A stretch of 64,000 bases of DNA. It comes from Cohaesibacter haloalkalitolerans (GTDB lineage Bacteria; Pseudomonadota; Alphaproteobacteria; Rhizobiales; Cohaesibacteraceae). Below are positions 43,215 to 52,243 of the stretch, in pieces (position 1 is the stretch's first letter; each line of letters opens with the position of its first letter). The notes below the pieces were generated by a model, which saw only the letters and a list, made by a program, of their open reading frames with translations, was not told where the DNA came from and made no database searches. Position numbers and translations under genes: made by a program. Location: assembly GCF_003574655.1 (NCBI RefSeq), contig NZ_QNUM01000006.1:186001-250000 (forward strand). The letters are read 5' to 3'.

Positions 43215-44453
43215 TCAGTCTGTCCGTTCCCAGGCCGGGAAGGGGTCATCCAGAGCGGTGTAGGCGCGCGGATCGAACGGCCCCGCCGTGCATGGCTCGG
43301 CCAGAGCGCGGTCGAGCATGGAACAGATGCGGTCCCGGTTCATCTCCTTGAGCATGCCGATGAAGACGATCTGCTGCCGCCGGTCGCCATAGACCGGATC
43401 CTGCACCGCTTCCAGCTGCTTGCGGCTGGCCCGGTCCTTCGGCCAGCGCTCCTGAGGCACAGACGCCCACCAGTAGCCAAGCGGTGAAGTGCGGGCGATG
43501 GTTCCGGCAAGGCTGTATTCTCCGACGATGTGAGATCGGGTCGCCAGCCAGAAATGGCCTTTGGCGCGGATGACCCCGGGCAGCGGCGTCTGGGTGAACT
43601 CATGGAATTTCTCCGGCAGCAACGGGCGGCGGGCCGTCCAGACAAAGCTGGTGATCCCGAACTCCGCATCCTCCGGCAGATGGTCGGCAAAGCCGTTTAG
43701 TTCCTTGAACCATTTGGGATGCTCATGGGCGCGCTGGAAGTCAAAGAGGCCGGTATTGAAGATGGCTTTGGTGTCAACGGCGCCAAAGTCCGTTTCGATC
43801 AGGCGGGCGTCCGGGTTGAGCCCGTGCACGATGCCCCGGGCCGCCTCCCGCTGCTCGGAAGTGGCATCAGAGATCTTGTTGAGAATGATGATGTCGGCAA
43901 ATTCGATCTGGTCGACGAGCAGATCGGCCAGCGTACGCTCATCGTGGTCGGACAGATCCGGTCGCAGACTTTCTCGGTCTGCAAGAAAGTCCTTCGAGCC
44001 GAAATCCTTGAGCAGATGGATGGTATCAATCACCGTGACCATGGTGTCGAGCCGGGCGACATCGTTGAGGCTGCGACCGGACTCGTCGCGAAACTCGAAA
44101 GTGGTGGCCACGGGCAAAGGCTCGGAAACGCCGGTGCTTTCCACCAGCAGATAATCGAAACGGCCCTCTTCGGCCAACTGCCGCACCTTGATGAGCAGAT
44201 CGTCGCGCAGGGTGCAGCAGATGCAGCCATTGCTCATTTCCACCAGCTTTTCATCCGACTGGCTGAGAGAGGATTCTTCCCGCACCAGATCGGCGTCGAT
44301 ATTCACTTCGCTCATGTCATTGACGATGACCGCGACCTTGAGGCCGTTGCGATTGTTGAGGACGTGATTGAGGAGGGTCGTCTTGCCCGCGCCAAGAAAG
44401 CCCGAGAGCACGGTGACGGGCAGGCGCCGGTCGGATTTGCGTAGCTTGAACAT
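43215..44453 (-). CDS. CobW/COG0523 zinc-type GTPase metallochaperone
   Basis: A 412-residue G3E GTPase. Walker A is [10 protein letters not shown] (about residues 17-26). The metal-binding CICC motif is at 77-80 in [22 protein letters not shown] and ILNKISDA complete the GTPase core, and a C-terminal CobW domain follows. Zinc-starvation members (ZigA/ZagA type) deliver zinc to key enzymes when it is scarce. A Zur-like palindrome overlaps the probable -10 just upstream, which supports the zinc role. No cobalamin genes are nearby. Confidence 0.88.
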   Translation of the reverse strand: MFKLRKSDRRLPVTVLSGFLGAGKTTLLNHVLNNRNGLKVAVIVNDMSEVNIDADLVREESSLSQSDEKLVEMSNGCICCTLRDDLLIKVRQLAEEGRFDYLLVESTGVSEPLPVATTFEFRDESGRSLNDVARLDTMVTVIDTIHLLKDFGSKDFLADRESLRPDLSDHDERTLADLLVDQIEFADIIILNKISDATSEQREAARGIVHGLNPDARLIETDFGAVDTKAIFNTGLFDFQRAHEHPKWFKELNGFADHLPEDAEFGITSFVWTARRPLLPEKFHEFTQTPLPGVIRAKGHFWLATRSHIVGEYSLAGTIARTSPLGYWWASVPQERWPKDRASRKQLEAVQDPVYGDRRQQIVFIGMLKEMNRDRICSMLDRALAEPCTAGPFDPRAYTALDDPFPAWERTD

Positions 44454-44466
44454 CTGTCACCCATGG

Positions 44467-44484
44467 GAAATGTTATAACGTCGC
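44467..44484 (-). promoter_or_regulatory. Zur-like operator upstream of the CobW gene
   Basis: GAAATGTTATAACGTCGC contains the perfect core GTTATAAC and resembles, from memory, the alphaproteobacterial Zur box with ATGTTATAACAT at its centre. It ends 14 bases from the start codon and overlaps a TATAAC -10. Confidence 0.55.
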
Positions 44485-44602
44485 AGATATCGATTTCCCC
44501 ACGGCCCGTCAAGCAGGCAGGAAGGCATCCATGCCCTTAAGTGCCTGTGGCAAATTGTCTTTTAAGGGAAAAGACGGCAGTGAGGGCTGCCGTAGATCGC
44601 AT

Positions 44603-44634
44603 AAAAAACGGCGCCATCCTGAAAGGAGGCACCG
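44603..44634 (-). terminator. Terminator after the DoxX-family gene
   Basis: CGGCGCC (44609-44615) / GGCACCG (44628-44634) with one G-T pair; on the minus strand followed by TTTTTT. Lies 75 bases beyond the DoxX stop. Confidence 0.7.
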
Positions 44635-44709
44635 CCTTGAGTTTTGAGAGAGTGTTATGGGGCTTGTTTTTATCTTTGACCGTTGGCCTGTTGCCTGTCT
44701 GGCTCCGGA

Positions 44710-45129
44710 TTACTGGGCCCAGGCGAACTTCTGGACAACCGGCAGGCGGAGGGCGTAGGCACCGCTGCCAAGCAGGGCGATGACCACGTTGGTGATGGCC
44801 CAGAACAGCGGGAACTCCCAACCGCCACCTTGGCTGGAAAATACCCAGCCGTTACCGGAGTGAACGACCAGAGCGCCGAGCAGAGGAGGCAGGGTCAGTA
44901 CAGCGACCGCGCGAGTGGCAACGCCGAGGATCAGAGCGGCGCCGCCAGCCACTTCGGCCAGAATGGTCAGATAGGCAAAGATGCCGGGGAAGCCGAGGCT
45001 TTCAAAAAAGCCGACTGTTCCGGGAATGGTGAAGATGAAGATCTTCATCAGGCCATGCGCAAGCAGCAGGGCACCAGAGATAACGCGAAGAAGGAATGCG
45101 GCGTATGGGGCGGTATTGGTGTCGATCAT
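44710..45129 (-). CDS. DoxX-family membrane protein
   Basis: A 139-residue protein with four predicted membrane helices (AAFLLRVISGALLLAHGLMK; GIFAYLTILAEVAGGAALIL; a third through AVLTLPPLLGALVV; a fourth in FWAITNVVIALLGSGAYAL). The HGLMK and GFPGIFAYL pieces are typical of DoxX/DoxD proteins. The ATG at 45129 is preferred over a frame starting at 45192, which adds an unlikely N terminus. Members are linked to thiol, sulfur or redox stress, but the role here is unknown. Confidence 0.82.
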   Translation of the reverse strand: MIDTNTAPYAAFLLRVISGALLLAHGLMKIFIFTIPGTVGFFESLGFPGIFAYLTILAEVAGGAALILGVATRAVAVLTLPPLLGALVVHSGNGWVFSSQGGGWEFPLFWAITNVVIALLGSGAYALRLPVVQKFAWAQ

Positions 45130-45196
45130 GTAAGTGTTCCAACTGTGGTTGCGTGCAGTCTTTGCACTGAAGAGAATGGGGTTGTCTGTCAAATGG

Positions 45197-45220
45197 GAGG
45201 GCCTCTATCGCAAGGCCCTC
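45197..45220. terminator. Hairpin between the SnoaL-like and DoxX genes
   Basis: Perfect stem GAGGGCCT (45197-45204) / AGGCCCTC (45213-45220) with an 8-base loop and no long T run. Sits just after the SnoaL-like stop, so it may end or protect that transcript. Confidence 0.45.
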
Positions 45221-45241
45221 GCTGTTTTGGGGATTGATCGC

Positions 45242-45808
45242 CTAGCGCAGACCGATCTGCTTGTAGAAGGTGTCGTTATCCCAGAAGAGATATTCCTCAT
45301 CCATGATGCCATCCTTGGTCCAGTGACCAACGGTGGCCATCGTCAGCTTGTAGGCCTTGCCTGTCGGCTGGATGAACTGGCCGTTGCCGATTGGCATCGG
45401 TTCCGTGAAGGTGCCAGCAATTTCACCAACGACACCGGTCCATTCACCCTGTCCGATACGAACCGGATGCTTGTCGATCTTGGTATCCGGGGCGAACACG
45501 AAGAAGGCCTTCAGGTCTTCGATATGGCGGTCAATTCCGTTTGTGCTGTGTCCGTCCGGCCAGTGAACGACGATGTCCTTGGCGTGGCTTTCATGCAGGC
45601 GATCCCATTTCTGACCGGAGAAGACTTCGAAGTCGAGGGTATCGAAGGTCTCGAGATTCTTAGCAATGCGGGCTTCCTCTGACTGGTAGTGAGACAGCTC
45701 CTTGAGGGCTTCGGTCACAGGCTTGGCGGTATCGGCGGCCAGAGCGGAGCTGGAGTAAGCACCGATGAGAGCCAGGGCTGCAGTCGAAAGGGTCATGATT
45801 TTTTTCAT
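45242..45808 (-). CDS. Exported SnoaL-like / NTF2-fold protein
   Basis: A 188-residue protein with a clear signal peptide (MKKIMTLSTAALALIGAYSS, cut near ALA-AD at residue 24-25). The mature part has the SnoaL/ester-cyclase layout: DRLHESHAKDIVVHWPDGHS, IEDLKAFFVFAPDTKID, VRIGQGEWTGVVGEIAGTFT, GKAYKLTMATVGHWTKDGIM and a final DEEYLFWDNDTFYKQIG. It probably acts in the periplasm. Family members are enzymes or binding proteins of varied function, so the substrate cannot be named. Its upstream leader is odd (see the entry for 45809-45895). Confidence 0.75.
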   Translation of the reverse strand: MKKIMTLSTAALALIGAYSSSALAADTAKPVTEALKELSHYQSEEARIAKNLETFDTLDFEVFSGQKWDRLHESHAKDIVVHWPDGHSTNGIDRHIEDLKAFFVFAPDTKIDKHPVRIGQGEWTGVVGEIAGTFTEPMPIGNGQFIQPTGKAYKLTMATVGHWTKDGIMDEEYLFWDNDTFYKQIGLR

Positions 45809-45895
45809 TGTCTCGTTCCGTTTCTTGTTCTTGTTGTTTTCTTATTCTTGTTCTTTTGGGTCTTGCCGGTTCGTTTTTTGTTTTTGTTGTTGAGG
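45809..45895 (-). promoter_or_regulatory. Low-complexity A/C/G leader before the SnoaL-like gene
   Basis: On the minus strand this stretch is almost free of T and made of AAC, AAG and AGAACAAGAA units. Such DNA gives an unfolded mRNA leader that is easy for ribosomes to load. GGAACGAG lies before the ATG. Confidence 0.5.
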
Positions 45896-46122
45896 CATAT
45901 ATGGCCTAGAAAATCATTCAATGAAATGGAGATTATATGGAATGACTGTCTACAAATTGTTCTTAATTTATGTGCGGGGCAGGACGCACTGGTGCTGATC
46001 GCGGCAAACCGGCAAAAGTCGCACAGGTGCCGTCGAACCATTGACAGGCCGGTTGCAGCAGGAAGCGGTGAGAAGGAGGGAAAGGGGTTGCAAAGGCAAC
46101 CGTACGCGGGCCGGGTGGGCGC

Positions 46123-47070
46123 TCAGGGCTTCACATAGCGCAGGATCGTTTCGACGATCATCTCGCGCTGGGCCGGGACATCAGCCTCGTCCCACAGGTC
46201 CATGTCGAAGACTGCCCGCCATGAATAGCGGTTGGACACGCGCATGAAGCAGTAGGAGGAAATCAGGAAATGCAGGTGCCATGGGTTGATGCCAGGCCGG
46301 AAAATGCCCTCGGCCTCGCCACGTTTGAGCAGATCACGCACGGTCTCTATGGCAATCGCATTGCGCTCTATCAGGCTCTTGCGTCCGGTGATGTGGCGGC
46401 CCATCTCGATATTCTCGACCGTGACCAGCCGGACATATTCCGGGTGTTCGGCGTGATGGTCGAAAGTCACCTCGACCAGCCGGCGCATGGCTTCTTCCGT
46501 CGGCAACTCGTCCAGATGCAAGCCCTGTTCCTTGCTGCGCACCCCGCCATAGGCTTCTTCCATGACGGCCGCATAGAGCTTTTCCTTGCTGCCGAAATGA
46601 TAATAGATCATCGGCTTGGTGGTTCGCGTTCTGGCGGCTATGGCATCGACTCGCGCCCCGCTCAGACCCTTTGCTGCGAACTCCTCCATGGCGGCATCCA
46701 GAATATCTCGCCGGGTGGTCTCCGCTTCCCGACGTCTGGGAGAGGCGGGAGGCGGAACGTCCTGCGCCTCTTCCTCTTCGGTGACGGCAAGTGGTTCGGT
46801 GGCGCCAGTCAGGGCCAATGCTTCCTGCTCGGCGGTAGCATCGATGGCGACCAGCTCGGACCGGGCCGAGCGGAATTCCTGTTCCAGATCCCGCAGCATG
46901 GCGCTGGCAATCTTGACCCCTTCCGCAAGGTCAACAGCACCTGTGGAACGCTCGATCACCTTGGCGCGCTCCCGGTATTGTGGGTGATCCCAAAGGTCTC
47001 GCGGAACCTTCTTGAGAATACCCACCCGCCCGTTGCGTCCGATCCGGACATTTTTTGGAAGCTTCGCCAT
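46123..47070 (-). CDS. TetR-family regulator with an extra N-terminal integrase-like domain
   Basis: A 315-residue protein. Residues 1-70 (KNVRIGRNGRVGILKKVPRD, then LWDHPQYRERAKVIERSTGA) resemble the short N-terminal domain found ahead of some tyrosine recombinases (DUF6538-like), which I compare from memory. A Glu/Pro-rich linker leads to a standard TetR DNA-binding domain at about 110-160 (TTRRDILDAAMEEFAAKGLS; TRTTKPMIYYHFGSKEKLYA) and a ligand domain. The ATG at 47070 is chosen over an in-frame start at 47154. It diverges from the TRAP transporter operon and is its probable regulator. The usual TetR length is about 200 residues. Confidence 0.85.
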   Translation of the reverse strand: MAKLPKNVRIGRNGRVGILKKVPRDLWDHPQYRERAKVIERSTGAVDLAEGVKIASAMLRDLEQEFRSARSELVAIDATAEQEALALTGATEPLAVTEEEEAQDVPPPASPRRREAETTRRDILDAAMEEFAAKGLSGARVDAIAARTRTTKPMIYYHFGSKEKLYAAVMEEAYGGVRSKEQGLHLDELPTEEAMRRLVEVTFDHHAEHPEYVRLVTVENIEMGRHITGRKSLIERNAIAIETVRDLLKRGEAEGIFRPGINPWHLHFLISSYCFMRVSNRYSWRAVFDMDLWDEADVPAQREMIVETILRYVKP

Positions 47071-47347
47071 TTTTGCCTCAAGTCTATGGATGGGAGGTAT
47101 GGAAACCCTTCCAAAGTATGGATTTTTTGATTTAGCAGTATGGATGATAGGCACTTCCTGTCAGTTGTCAATATCCTCTTTTCTGATGGGGACTGCACGG
47201 AGAAAGTTTGGAATTGTCCGCAAATATGCCGATTGATACCGCAAAATCAGGCGAATTTGAGCTTGTTTACAAAAGATTGGCTGAGAACATTTTTCACATC
47301 AGGATGCGTCCGGTTGTCGCAATAGTGGTAAATTATAATCTTGTTTA
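47071..47347. other. Spacer between the TetR gene and the TRAP promoter
   Basis: About 280 bases, relatively A+T-rich, with no convincing gene. It should contain the minus-strand promoter for the TetR regulator, but I cannot point to clear elements. Confidence 0.5.
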
Positions 47348-47377
47348 TTGACATTATCTACCAGTAAGTAGTGTTCT
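47348..47377 (+). promoter_or_regulatory. Probable promoter and TetR-type operator of the TRAP operon
   Basis: A consensus -35 TTGACA lies at 47348-47353. An inverted repeat CTAC-CAGTAA-GTAG at 47358-47371 fills the spacer, where a repressor would block polymerase. The -10 is weak and not clearly placed. The operator would leave a leader of about 150 bases before the ATG at 47540. Confidence 0.4.
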
Positions 47378-47539
47378 AAGAAGGTGCTGTTGTGACGGTA
47401 TGGATGATTGGGAGACCATCCAGTTGCAACCCATCGGGCTCGCCCGTTGACCACTTGCTATCGAGGAGAAAGGAAACGGTGGGGAATGCGCCGTTTCGCC
47501 GTTCAACCGGAAAGAACGGTTTTCAAAAGGGAGGCATTC

Positions 47540-48526
47540 ATGAACAAGACATTTGCGAAGCTGGCAATCATGGCCGTCGGGATCGGGCTCGCATTCCCGG
47601 TCATGGCCGCAGACTTTAATTTCAAATTCGCCCATTCTCAACCGGACAGCTCGGTTCGGCACAAATCCATGTTGTTCTTCAAGGAAGCCCTTGAGAAGGA
47701 AAGCAAGGGCCGGATCTCGGTCGAAGTCTTCTCGGGCAGCCAGCTTGGTAGCGAACCGGAAGTCATGGACATGGTCAAGATGGGGACTGTTCAGGGGACT
47801 CGTGGCGGCGCTTTCACCAAGGCCAACAAGAAATTCCTGATCTATACCCTGCCATTCCTCTATGACAGCACCGACGCGGTGCTCAAAGCCATGCGCAGCG
47901 ATTTCGGCACCCATATTGCCGATGCCGCCAAGGACAATGGCTACTATATTCCGGCCACCGGTGTGGCTGGCGGCTTCCGCGTTGTCACCAACAACAAACA
48001 TGCGATCAACACGCCTGACGATGTCGCAGGTCTTAAAATCCGCACACCGGGCATCGAGACCATCATCAAGACCTTCGAAGCGCTGGGTGCCAGCCCGACC
48101 TCGATTCCCTATGGCGAGGTCTATATGGCCCTGAAGATGGGCGTGGCCGATGGTCAGGAAAACCCGCCAAGCAACATCTCGGTGATGAAATTCTATGAAG
48201 CCCAAAAGTATCTCTCACTGCTCAACTACCAGATCCATCCGGATCCGCTGTTCGTGAATCTCAAATGGTATGAGAGCTTGCCGGACGACCTGAAGACCGT
48301 GTTTGACAAAGTCTCCCGCGAAGCCATGGAATGGAGTGACGAGCATTGGCTTGCCTCCGAGGCGGACTATCTGAAATTCCTCGGTGACAAGCTGGAAGTG
48401 AACGAGGTTTCGGCCGACAACCGCGCCAAATTTGTCGAAAAGGTGCGTCCGGTCTGGGATTTCTATATCCAGAATGGCACCTTCTCCGAAGATGAAGTCA
48501 AGCAGGCCATCGAGGCTGGCAAATAG
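47540..48526 (+). CDS. TRAP transporter substrate-binding protein (DctP family)
   Basis: A 328-residue periplasmic binding protein with signal peptide MNKTFAKLAIMAVGIGLAFP and cleavage near VMA-AD (residues 23-25). The mature part has the DctP pattern: FKFAHSQPDSSVRHKSMLFF, GRISVEVFSGSQLGSEPEVM, TPDDVAGLKIRTPGIETIIK with the conserved Arg that binds a carboxylate, and YGEVYMALKMGVADGQENPP. The ATG 47540 has GGGAGG upstream. Binds an organic acid of unknown identity and delivers it to the DctQM membrane pair that follows. Confidence 0.92.
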   Translation: MNKTFAKLAIMAVGIGLAFPVMAADFNFKFAHSQPDSSVRHKSMLFFKEALEKESKGRISVEVFSGSQLGSEPEVMDMVKMGTVQGTRGGAFTKANKKFLIYTLPFLYDSTDAVLKAMRSDFGTHIADAAKDNGYYIPATGVAGGFRVVTNNKHAINTPDDVAGLKIRTPGIETIIKTFEALGASPTSIPYGEVYMALKMGVADGQENPPSNISVMKFYEAQKYLSLLNYQIHPDPLFVNLKWYESLPDDLKTVFDKVSREAMEWSDEHWLASEADYLKFLGDKLEVNEVSADNRAKFVEKVRPVWDFYIQNGTFSEDEVKQAIEAGK

Positions 48527-48623
48527 GCGCGCCCGTAGCGCCCTGATCGCCTTTTCAGGCCGGAGTGGCCATGGTCACCCCGGCGTCTGACAGAGACCAC
48601 CCAAACCATCGGAAAGCTTTGAC

Positions 48624-49142
48624 ATGTCCGGTCCCGCCCCTGCCTATCAGGTGCATCCAGTGCTTCGCGCCGAAAAACTGTTGATGCAATGCCTGACGTG
48701 GCTCCTGACGGCTCTCTTCGGCCTCATCTTTGTCATGGTCGTCATCCTCGTCATCATGCGCTACGGCTTCAACTCCACCATTGTCGGTGGCAGCGAAGCG
48801 ACCGTGATGATGTTCATCTACACCACCGCGCTGGGTGCTGCCGTGGACATCGCCCGCGGCAAGCATATCCGTATTGATGCCCTGATCGACAGCCTGCCGC
48901 CGCGTGCCAAGGCCTGGCTGGAAGGGATCAACCTGATCCTCATCGGCATTCTGCAAGCGATGCTGCTCTATTACAGCATCGAGTGGATTTCCGTTGTTGG
49001 CAGCAGCGAAGACCCGGTTCTGCATATCGCCGAGGGGCTCGTTGAAGTGGCCATTCCCATCGGCTGCGCCTTTGCCATCCTGTTCTCTATCACCCGTCTG
49101 ATCGCCCTGATCATGACACCTCTTGCCGACCCCTCAAACTAG
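48624..49142 (+). CDS. TRAP transporter small membrane subunit (DctQ family)
   Basis: A 172-residue protein with four membrane helices (from LTWLLTALFGLIFVMVVILV onward; AYTTALGAAVDIARG-type loop; LILIGILQAMLLYYSIEW; IPIGCAFAILFSITRLIALI). The RGKHIRID motif after helix 2 is typical of DctQ. It partners the DctM channel subunit that starts 15 bases later. The gap of 97 bases to the DctP gene is still compatible with one operon. Confidence 0.9.
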   Translation: MSGPAPAYQVHPVLRAEKLLMQCLTWLLTALFGLIFVMVVILVIMRYGFNSTIVGGSEATVMMFIYTTALGAAVDIARGKHIRIDALIDSLPPRAKAWLEGINLILIGILQAMLLYYSIEWISVVGSSEDPVLHIAEGLVEVAIPIGCAFAILFSITRLIALIMTPLADPSN

Positions 49143-49156
49143 CGATGTGACATCCC

Positions 49157-50434
49157 ATGCTCTTGCTCATTGGCAGTCTTGTCCTGTTCATGCTCATCGG
49201 TGTTCCCATCGCTTATTCGATGGGGCTCTCGGGGCTTCTCTATTTCCTTGTCTATCAGCCCGATCTCATCGCCGTGCTGCCCGCTCGCGTCTATGCCGGT
49301 ATGAACAGTTCGGTCATGCTGTCACTGCCGTTGTTCATCGTTATGGGCCATCTGATGAACCACGGCGGGCTCACCGGTCGGCTGATCGAATTCTGCATGC
49401 TGTTCGTTGGTCGCCTGCGCGGCGGCCTGGGGCTGGTATCCGTGCTGACGGCGATGGTCTTTGGCGGTATCTCGGGCTCCTCGGTCTCCGATGCCGCCTC
49501 GATCGGTCAGGTGATGATCCCGGCCATGAAGAACAAGGGCTATCCGGTGCGCACGGCCACTGGCCTCATTGCAGCCTCGTCGACCATGGGCATGATCATC
49601 CCGCCGTCCATCCCGATGGTCATCTATGCCTTTGCCGCCTCCGAGTCGGTTGGGCGCCTGTTTCTGGGCAGTCTGATCGCCGGTGTCATGGTCGGTGTCT
49701 TCATGCTGGGGATCGTGCTGATCATCGCCCACCGCAACAGCTTCCCCTGTGAAGAGGTGGATCTGGCGCCAGCCCGGGTTCTGCGCAGCACCCTTGAAGG
49801 GTTGCCTGCGCTTCTGATGCCGCTGATTGTTGTCGGATCGGTGGTCACCGGCATCGCAACGGCAACGGAATCCGCTGCCGTTGGCGCTCTCTATGCGCTG
49901 CTGGTCGGCCTGTTTGTCTATCGCGGCCTGACCTTCCGGGACCTGCCCAAACTGTTTGGCGAGGCCATTCTCAGCTCGGCCAACGTCATGATCATCATCG
50001 CCTTTTCCGGTGTCTTCACATGGATCCTGGCGCTAGAACACGTGACGCAAATGATCGGCATGCTGTTTGTCCAGCTCCAGCTAGGTCCGACCACGGCGAT
50101 GCTGGCGGTGGCAGTGGTCATCCTGCTGATCGGCTTTTTCGTTGATGTCAGCCCGGCGATCCTGCTGCTAACGCCGGTGTTCCTGCCTGCGCTGAAGATG
50201 CTCGGTGTTTCACCGATCCAGTTCGGTGCGGTGCTGATCTCCGGTCTGGCCGTGGGGCTGGTGACGCCGCCGGTCGGCATGTGTCTCAATGTCTGTGCCA
50301 GCGTGTCGGGCGAGAGCATTCTGTCAGTCTTCCGTGGTGCGCTGCCCTTCCTGTTGGCCAACTTTCTGGTGGTGCTGCTGCTCTGCCTGTTCCCGGCTCT
50401 CAGCACCTGGTTGCCCGCGCTGCTGATGGGGTAG
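49157..50434 (+). CDS. TRAP transporter large membrane subunit (DctM family)
   Basis: A 425-residue, about 12-helix secondary transporter subunit. Family motifs: LMNHGGLTGRLIEF, GGISGSSVSDAASIGQVMIP, STMGMIIPPSIPMVIYAFAA in the first half and PVGMCLNVCASVSGESI near the end. It forms the Na+-driven translocation path for the substrate held by the DctP protein. Ends with a T-tailed hairpin. Confidence 0.93.
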   Translation: MLLLIGSLVLFMLIGVPIAYSMGLSGLLYFLVYQPDLIAVLPARVYAGMNSSVMLSLPLFIVMGHLMNHGGLTGRLIEFCMLFVGRLRGGLGLVSVLTAMVFGGISGSSVSDAASIGQVMIPAMKNKGYPVRTATGLIAASSTMGMIIPPSIPMVIYAFAASESVGRLFLGSLIAGVMVGVFMLGIVLIIAHRNSFPCEEVDLAPARVLRSTLEGLPALLMPLIVVGSVVTGIATATESAAVGALYALLVGLFVYRGLTFRDLPKLFGEAILSSANVMIIIAFSGVFTWILALEHVTQMIGMLFVQLQLGPTTAMLAVAVVILLIGFFVDVSPAILLLTPVFLPALKMLGVSPIQFGAVLISGLAVGLVTPPVGMCLNVCASVSGESILSVFRGALPFLLANFLVVLLLCLFPALSTWLPALLMG

Positions 50435-50457
50435 TGACCGAGCCTTCTCCGAAAAGC

Positions 50458-50492
50458 AAAACCCCGGAGCAATCGCGATGCTGCGGGGTTTT
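50458..50492 (+). terminator. Terminator of the TRAP operon
   Basis: AAAACCCCG (50458-50466) / CGGGGTTTT (50484-50492), 17-base loop that can pair further, then GTTTTG. It lies between convergent operons and its A/T flanks could serve both directions. Confidence 0.85.
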
Positions 50493-50542
50493 GTTTTGTC
50501 GATCGTGCGGCGTGGGGTACAGGGTGTGGTGTTGGCGATCGG

Positions 50543-52243
50543 CTAGTTGAGCCCGGCAACCCGGCCCTTGGTGACCCATTTGAGCAGACCGATCAGGCCG
50601 AGCGGAATGAGCGTCGTGATCATGATGGCACAAAAGGCCATTGCCATGCCAAGACCGGCGGAGCCCTGATCGAACTGGGTCCAGATATAGACCGCGATGG
50701 TCTGGAAACCGATGGGCGCGACCAGCAGCGAGGCGACCAGCTCGCGCGAGGCTACGGCAAAGACAAGGATCATCGAGGTGACCATGCTGGGCAGGATCAG
50801 CGGCAGGATGATCCGCACGAAGGCCTTGAGCGGCCCGGAGCCGCAAACCCGAGCTGCCGATTCCAGATTGTCGCCCAGCTGATGCAGGGAGGCCGTGGCA
50901 TAGCGCACCGGCTGCGGCAGCAGGATGCAGACATAGGCAAGAAGCAGGATGAATGGCGTGTTGTAGGGTGTGACCGGCAGCCACGGCTGGTTCCACGCCA
51001 GAATGATGCCCACCGCAACCACCACGCCGGGCAGGGCGTTAGGTGTGATCGACAAAGCGTCCAGAAACAGCCGGAACCGTCCGCGCCCCTTGACCACGGA
51101 ATAGGCCGTGATGGCCCCGAACAAGCCAGCCAACAGAGCCGTCGAGCTCCCAAGCGCCAGCGAGTTGCCAAGGGCAATCAGCCCGTCGCTGCCACGCCCA
51201 AGCAGGGCCTCGAAATTGTGCAGCCCCATGTTGTCGAGCGCCAGACCGCCGGAAATGGTCCGCGTCAGGGCCGTTGCCAGAATGGCCAGAATGGGCAGGC
51301 CGGTGGCAAGAAAGGCAATGAAGCCGAACGCCAGACAAACCGGGACGGACCAGATGCCGAGCGGCCGCTTGTCGGAGGCCTGCGGTTTGCCGCTGACGAT
51401 GCGATAGTCGCGACGGGTCAGCAGCCAGCGCTGCACCATGAAGGCCACCAGCGCCATGCTGACCAGCACCAGCGACAGGGTCGCCGAACCGGGCAGATCG
51501 ATCGGCCATTCCGATATACGGTTCTCGATACCGGTGACCAGCACCTCGAACCCGATGCGACGGCCAAGCGCGGCCGGGGTGCCATATTCCTCGATCGACA
51601 TGGCAAACACCAACAGCAGGCTGGCAGCAAGGCCCGGCATGGCCAGCGGAAAGGTGATGCGCCAGAAGGAGCGCCATTGTCCCGCGCCAAACACCCGACC
51701 GACATCGCTATAGCGTGCGCCGATCGTCTCGAAGGTGCGCGAAAGCACGAAATAGACCACGGAGAAGGTGTTGAGGCCCATGATGAGCATGATGCCGGGG
51801 ACGGAAAAAAGCAGACCAGCCAGATTGAGCCCGGTCAGCTGTTCCATATAGCCGCGCGGCTGCAACGTCATGATCCAGCCAAGCGCTGCGATATAGGGCG
51901 GTATCATGAACGGGATCAGCAAAAGCGCATCCCAGTAAATGGCGCCGGGTACGCGGAACAGGGCCCTGAGGGCTGCCAGCGGCACCGCAAAGATTGCCGC
52001 GCAGACAACCGTGCCGATGCCGAGGATCAGCGTGTTGCGCGCAAGGCCAAACAGCGCCGGATCGGCGAGGGTCTTGAAGAACAGTGAGAAGGGAGCGGCC
52101 AGTGAGCCGCTCCCGATGTCGGGAAAAATCGCCTGTATGATGATGAACAGGCAGGGAACTGCAACAACGAGCAGCAACCCGAAGGTGGCAATCCATCTGA
52201 GGAGGGCGCTGCCTTCTGCGCCTGTCGCTGCTGCCTTTGCCAT
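50543..52243 (-). CDS. ABC transporter permease, iron(III)/FbpB type
   Basis: A 566-residue double permease with two six-helix halves, each with a coupling loop (FGAGQWRSFWRITFPLAMPG in the first; SGPLKAFVRIILPLILPS in the second), typical of FbpB-like ferric or related transporters. The start overlaps the stop of the binding-protein gene by one base (TGATG). With the ATPase and binding protein it makes a complete importer. The same layout is used for iron(III), thiamine and 2-aminoethylphosphonate, so the substrate is open. Confidence 0.9.
   Translation of the reverse strand: MAKAAATGAEGSALLRWIATFGLLLVVAVPCLFIIIQAIFPDIGSGSLAAPFSLFFKTLADPALFGLARNTLILGIGTVVCAAIFAVPLAALRALFRVPGAIYWDALLLIPFMIPPYIAALGWIMTLQPRGYMEQLTGLNLAGLLFSVPGIMLIMGLNTFSVVYFVLSRTFETIGARYSDVGRVFGAGQWRSFWRITFPLAMPGLAASLLLVFAMSIEEYGTPAALGRRIGFEVLVTGIENRISEWPIDLPGSATLSLVLVSMALVAFMVQRWLLTRRDYRIVSGKPQASDKRPLGIWSVPVCLAFGFIAFLATGLPILAILATALTRTISGGLALDNMGLHNFEALLGRGSDGLIALGNSLALGSSTALLAGLFGAITAYSVVKGRGRFRLFLDALSITPNALPGVVVAVGIILAWNQPWLPVTPYNTPFILLLAYVCILLPQPVRYATASLHQLGDNLESAARVCGSGPLKAFVRIILPLILPSMVTSMILVFAVASRELVASLLVAPIGFQTIAVYIWTQFDQGSAGLGMAMAFCAIMITTLIPLGLIGLLKWVTKGRVAGLN

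Noticed and set aside
42272..43249. N-terminal extension of the epimerase frame
   Set aside because: The frame stays open through the GntR gene on the other strand; the family N terminus starts at the ATG 42271.
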